DNA from: Duganella sp. sic0402
GTDB lineage: Bacteria; Pseudomonadota; Gammaproteobacteria; Burkholderiales; Burkholderiaceae_D
Direction: 5' to 3'
Length of the DNA: 33,530 bases
Assembly: GCF_019219065.1 (NCBI RefSeq)
Contig: NZ_JAHUWK010000020.1
Span: forward strand, 1 to 33,530
Shown: in pieces, positions 31,620 through 33,530 of the stretch
How positions within the stretch are numbered: position 1 is the stretch's first letter
Layout: each line of letters begins with the position of its first letter
Notes under the pieces: model-generated
Databases searched by the model: none
Seen by the model: only the letters and a program-made list of their open reading frames with translations
Told to the model about the DNA's origin: nothing
Translations under genes and position numbers: made by a program

Positions 31620-33092
31620 TCAGGCGGCCAGCCTTCGGGCCTGCCGCTTGGGCGCCGGGGTTTCGGCGGCCTTGGGTTTGGCCGGCGAATAATCCGACGC
31701 CAGCAAAGCCTCCGCCTCCGCCTTCTCCATCCCCAGCGTTTGCAAATAGCGCGACACCATCGCCACCAGCCGCTCCAGCGCAATCCGGTGGGTCGCGTCG
31801 GTATTGGCATACAGCCAATCCGAAAACGCCATAAACCGCTGGAATGGCAGCTCGCCCAGCAGCACCGGCAAGGTGTGGCCGAAGCGCCCGGAATTGGCCA
31901 CCAGATCCCAGTAGCGTGCAAAGCGTACCAGCCGCTGCATGGTGCTAAAGTCAATATCGCGGTTGGCCAGGATGGTGTACGGCGCATACGGGTCATACAC
32001 CATGCCGTATTCCGGGGTGTGGCGGATGATCGGGGTGCCGCGCAAGCGCTTCAGAATCCCGAACTGGATCTCGTGCGGCTGCAGCGCCCACAGCTTGTTA
32101 AAGCCTTCGGCAAAGCTCTCCACTGTCTCGCCGGGCAGACCGGCGATCAGGTCGACGTGCATGTGGGCGTGCGATTGCGTGGTCAACCAGCGGATATTGT
32201 CGGCCGCCTTTTGATTATCCTGCTTGCGGCTGACCAGCGTCTGCACCGCCGGATTGAAACTCTGGATGCCGATCTCGAATTGCAGCGCGCCAGGCGGGAA
32301 TTTGCTGATGCCCTCTTTTAGTGCATCCGGCAGATGATCGGGCACCAGCTCGAAGTGGGCGTAGACCGGATCGTCGGGGTTCGCTTCCAGCTTATCCAGG
32401 AAGAACTGCATGATCTTCAGGCTGGTCTTGATGTTCAGGTTGAAGGTGCGGTCGACGAATTTGAACAGCCGCGCGCCGCGCTGGTGTAGCGACTCCATCT
32501 CGGCGAGGAAGTTATCCAGCGCGAACGGCCAGGCGGTCTTGTCCAGCGCGGACAGGCAGAACTCGCATTTGAACGGGCAGCCGCGCGAGGCCTCTACATA
32601 TAAGGTGCGGTTCTTGATGTCGTCATCGCTATACAGCGAGTAGGGCAGCTTGATCTCGGCCATCGGCGGCTGCACGCCGGCGTGCACCTTCATCAGCGGC
32701 TTGGGGCCGTTGAGGATTTCGCCGCACAGTTTGGGGAAGGTGACGTCGCCCCAGCCGGTGATCACATAATCGGCCAGCTTGACGATCTCCTGTTCGTTGG
32801 TCTCGTGCGAGACCTCCGGACCGCCCAGCACGACGACCACCTGCGGCGCCACGCGCTTGAGCATGGCGATGACCTTGGTGGTTTCTTCGACGTTCCATAT
32901 ATAGATGCCGAAGCCGACGATCTTTGGCGCGTACGACAGGATGCGTTCAACGATCTCGGTCGCCTTGGCGCCGATGACGAATTCCTGCAGGCTGGTTTGG
33001 TCCTGTAGCGCGCCCATATTGGCGAGCAAATAGCGCAGTCCCAGCGAGGCATGGGTATAGCGGGCGTTAAGCGTGGTAAGTAAGATAGACAT
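31620..33092 (-). CDS. B12-binding-domain radical SAM protein (DUF4080 type)
   Basis: The 490-residue protein has an N-terminal cobalamin-binding-like Rossmann region (~1-130: VGFGIYIWNVEET, VVVLGGPEVSHE). A radical SAM domain follows, with the [4Fe-4S] motif C172-x3-C176-x2-C179 (RGCPFKCEFC). Later family blocks are FKFVDRTFN, FEIGIQSFNP and HVDLIAGLPGE. The C-terminal region resembles the DUF4080 extension and ends in a basic, Lys/Pro-rich tail. Members may be methyltransferases or related enzymes, with the substrate unknown. It is transcribed away from the rRNA operon. Confidence 0.88.
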   Translation of the reverse strand: MSILLTTLNARYTHASLGLRYLLANMGALQDQTSLQEFVIGAKATEIVERILSYAPKIVGFGIYIWNVEETTKVIAMLKRVAPQVVVVLGGPEVSHETNEQEIVKLADYVITGWGDVTFPKLCGEILNGPKPLMKVHAGVQPPMAEIKLPYSLYSDDDIKNRTLYVEASRGCPFKCEFCLSALDKTAWPFALDNFLAEMESLHQRGARLFKFVDRTFNLNIKTSLKIMQFFLDKLEANPDDPVYAHFELVPDHLPDALKEGISKFPPGALQFEIGIQSFNPAVQTLVSRKQDNQKAADNIRWLTTQSHAHMHVDLIAGLPGETVESFAEGFNKLWALQPHEIQFGILKRLRGTPIIRHTPEYGMVYDPYAPYTILANRDIDFSTMQRLVRFARYWDLVANSGRFGHTLPVLLGELPFQRFMAFSDWLYANTDATHRIALERLVAMVSRYLQTLGMEKAEAEALLASDYSPAKPKAAETPAPKRQARRLAA

Positions 33093-33193
33093 ACACGTAT
33101 TTTACCCTTGCCAGACACGCCGGTCCTTGCTATAGTTCGCCCCCTCGCAAAACGACGCATGCAAATGCAGAGTGAAGCCGGAAAAAGAAGAGC

Positions 33194-33222
33194 TTGACGA
33201 AATGTGCGAAACGCCTCATAAT
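33194..33222 (+). promoter_or_regulatory. rRNA operon promoter
   Basis: TTGACG at 33194-33199, a 17-bp spacer and CATAAT at 33217-33222 form a strong sigma70-type promoter ~195 bp before 16S. A purine-rich, A-tract stretch directly upstream could act as an UP element. Confidence 0.7.
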
Positions 33223-33267
33223 CTTGCCTCTTCGCTGATGAACAAAACGCTTCTCAGCAGCAGTAAA

Positions 33268-33277
33268 GATCTTTAAA
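33268..33277 (+). promoter_or_regulatory. rrn boxA antitermination element
   Basis: GATCTTTAAA in the rRNA leader matches the boxA core (CTCTTTAA-like), where NusB/S10 load to prevent Rho termination. The leader has no open reading frame of note. Confidence 0.55.
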
Positions 33278-33415
33278 AATTTACAGTCGATAAATGTGGG
33301 CGTTTGATGCTGCAACAAAAAGCATTAGATGCTCAACAAGAAATAAAACAGTAGTAATACTGTCAGTATTTTGAGTGAGCGAACCATGGTCAGAAATGAT
33401 CATAAAACAGAGATT

Positions 33416-33530
33416 AAACTAAAGAGTTTGATCCTGGCTCAGATTGAACGCTGGCGGCATGCCTTACACATGCAAGTCGAACGGCAGCACGGAGCTTGCT
33501 CTGGTGGCGAGTGGCGAACGGGTGAGTAAT
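33416..33530 (+). rRNA. rrs: 16S ribosomal RNA, 5' end (partial)
   Basis: AAAGAGTTTGATCCTGGCTC at 33421 onward is the universal 16S 5' block, followed by GATTGAACGCTGGCGGCATG and the V1 hairpin. The mature 5' end is placed at ~33416 by analogy with E. coli. The V1 loop and the GGCGAACGGGTGAGTAAT run fit Oxalobacteraceae. The gene is cut by the window end. Confidence 0.97.

Overview
The window is a chromosomal replication-origin segment of a high-GC betaproteobacterium, most likely family Oxalobacteraceae (Massilia/Duganella/Janthinobacterium type). The basis is the gene order gyrB-dnaN-dnaA / rpmH-rnpA-yidD-yidC-mnmE, the protein sequences, and the start of a 16S rRNA gene whose V1 region has the form usual in that group. 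No database search was possible, so family names rest on motif and sequence recognition.

Region 1 (1-7250) is an accessory, lower-GC block that reads as a defence island. It opens with the right end of an IS3-family insertion sequence. The IS abuts, and appears to have beheaded, the gene preceding a HerA-type ATPase, so a two-gene HerA-effector defence system is probably broken. Next come two leftward overlapping genes: a 533-aa protein with an HEPN-type RNxxxH motif and a 95-aa protein with two predicted membrane segments. A divergent spacer with tandem 11-bp repeats and a hairpin terminator follows. Then come two rightward genes: an Abi_C-type abortive-infection protein and a CoiA-like PD-(D/E)XK nuclease with a Cys/His cluster. 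The last two pairs are the best candidates for undescribed systems.

Region 2 (7376-17105) is the origin core. gyrB, dnaN and dnaA read leftward. A 389-bp spacer carries DnaA boxes, including one perfect TTATCCACA, and a strong sigma70-type promoter. rpmH, rnpA, yidD and yidC then read rightward, with rnpA and yidD overlapping by 4 nt. A strong terminator and an apparently leaderless mnmE follow.

Region 3 (17106-24371) holds signalling and envelope genes: a diguanylate cyclase coupled by an ATGA overlap to an exported SMP-30/gluconolactonase-like protein, a small zinc-ribbon protein, an HPt protein downstream of a CAP-domain lipoprotein, a phosphatidylserine synthase, an aldo/keto reductase and a degenerate EAL-HDOD protein.

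Region 4 (24457-31512) is a long leftward run. A retrograde-type lipid ABC transporter (MlaE-like permease, ATPase, MCE substrate-binding protein, auxiliary lipoprotein) overlaps a VanZ-family membrane protein. It is followed by a thioredoxin-fold 2Fe-2S ferredoxin, an alpha/beta hydrolase and a D-alanyl-D-alanine carboxypeptidase. Most of these act in the envelope.

Region 5 (31620-33530) has a leftward B12-binding/radical SAM protein, then a divergent rRNA promoter, leader and boxA leading into the first ~115 nt of 16S rRNA, cut by the window edge.
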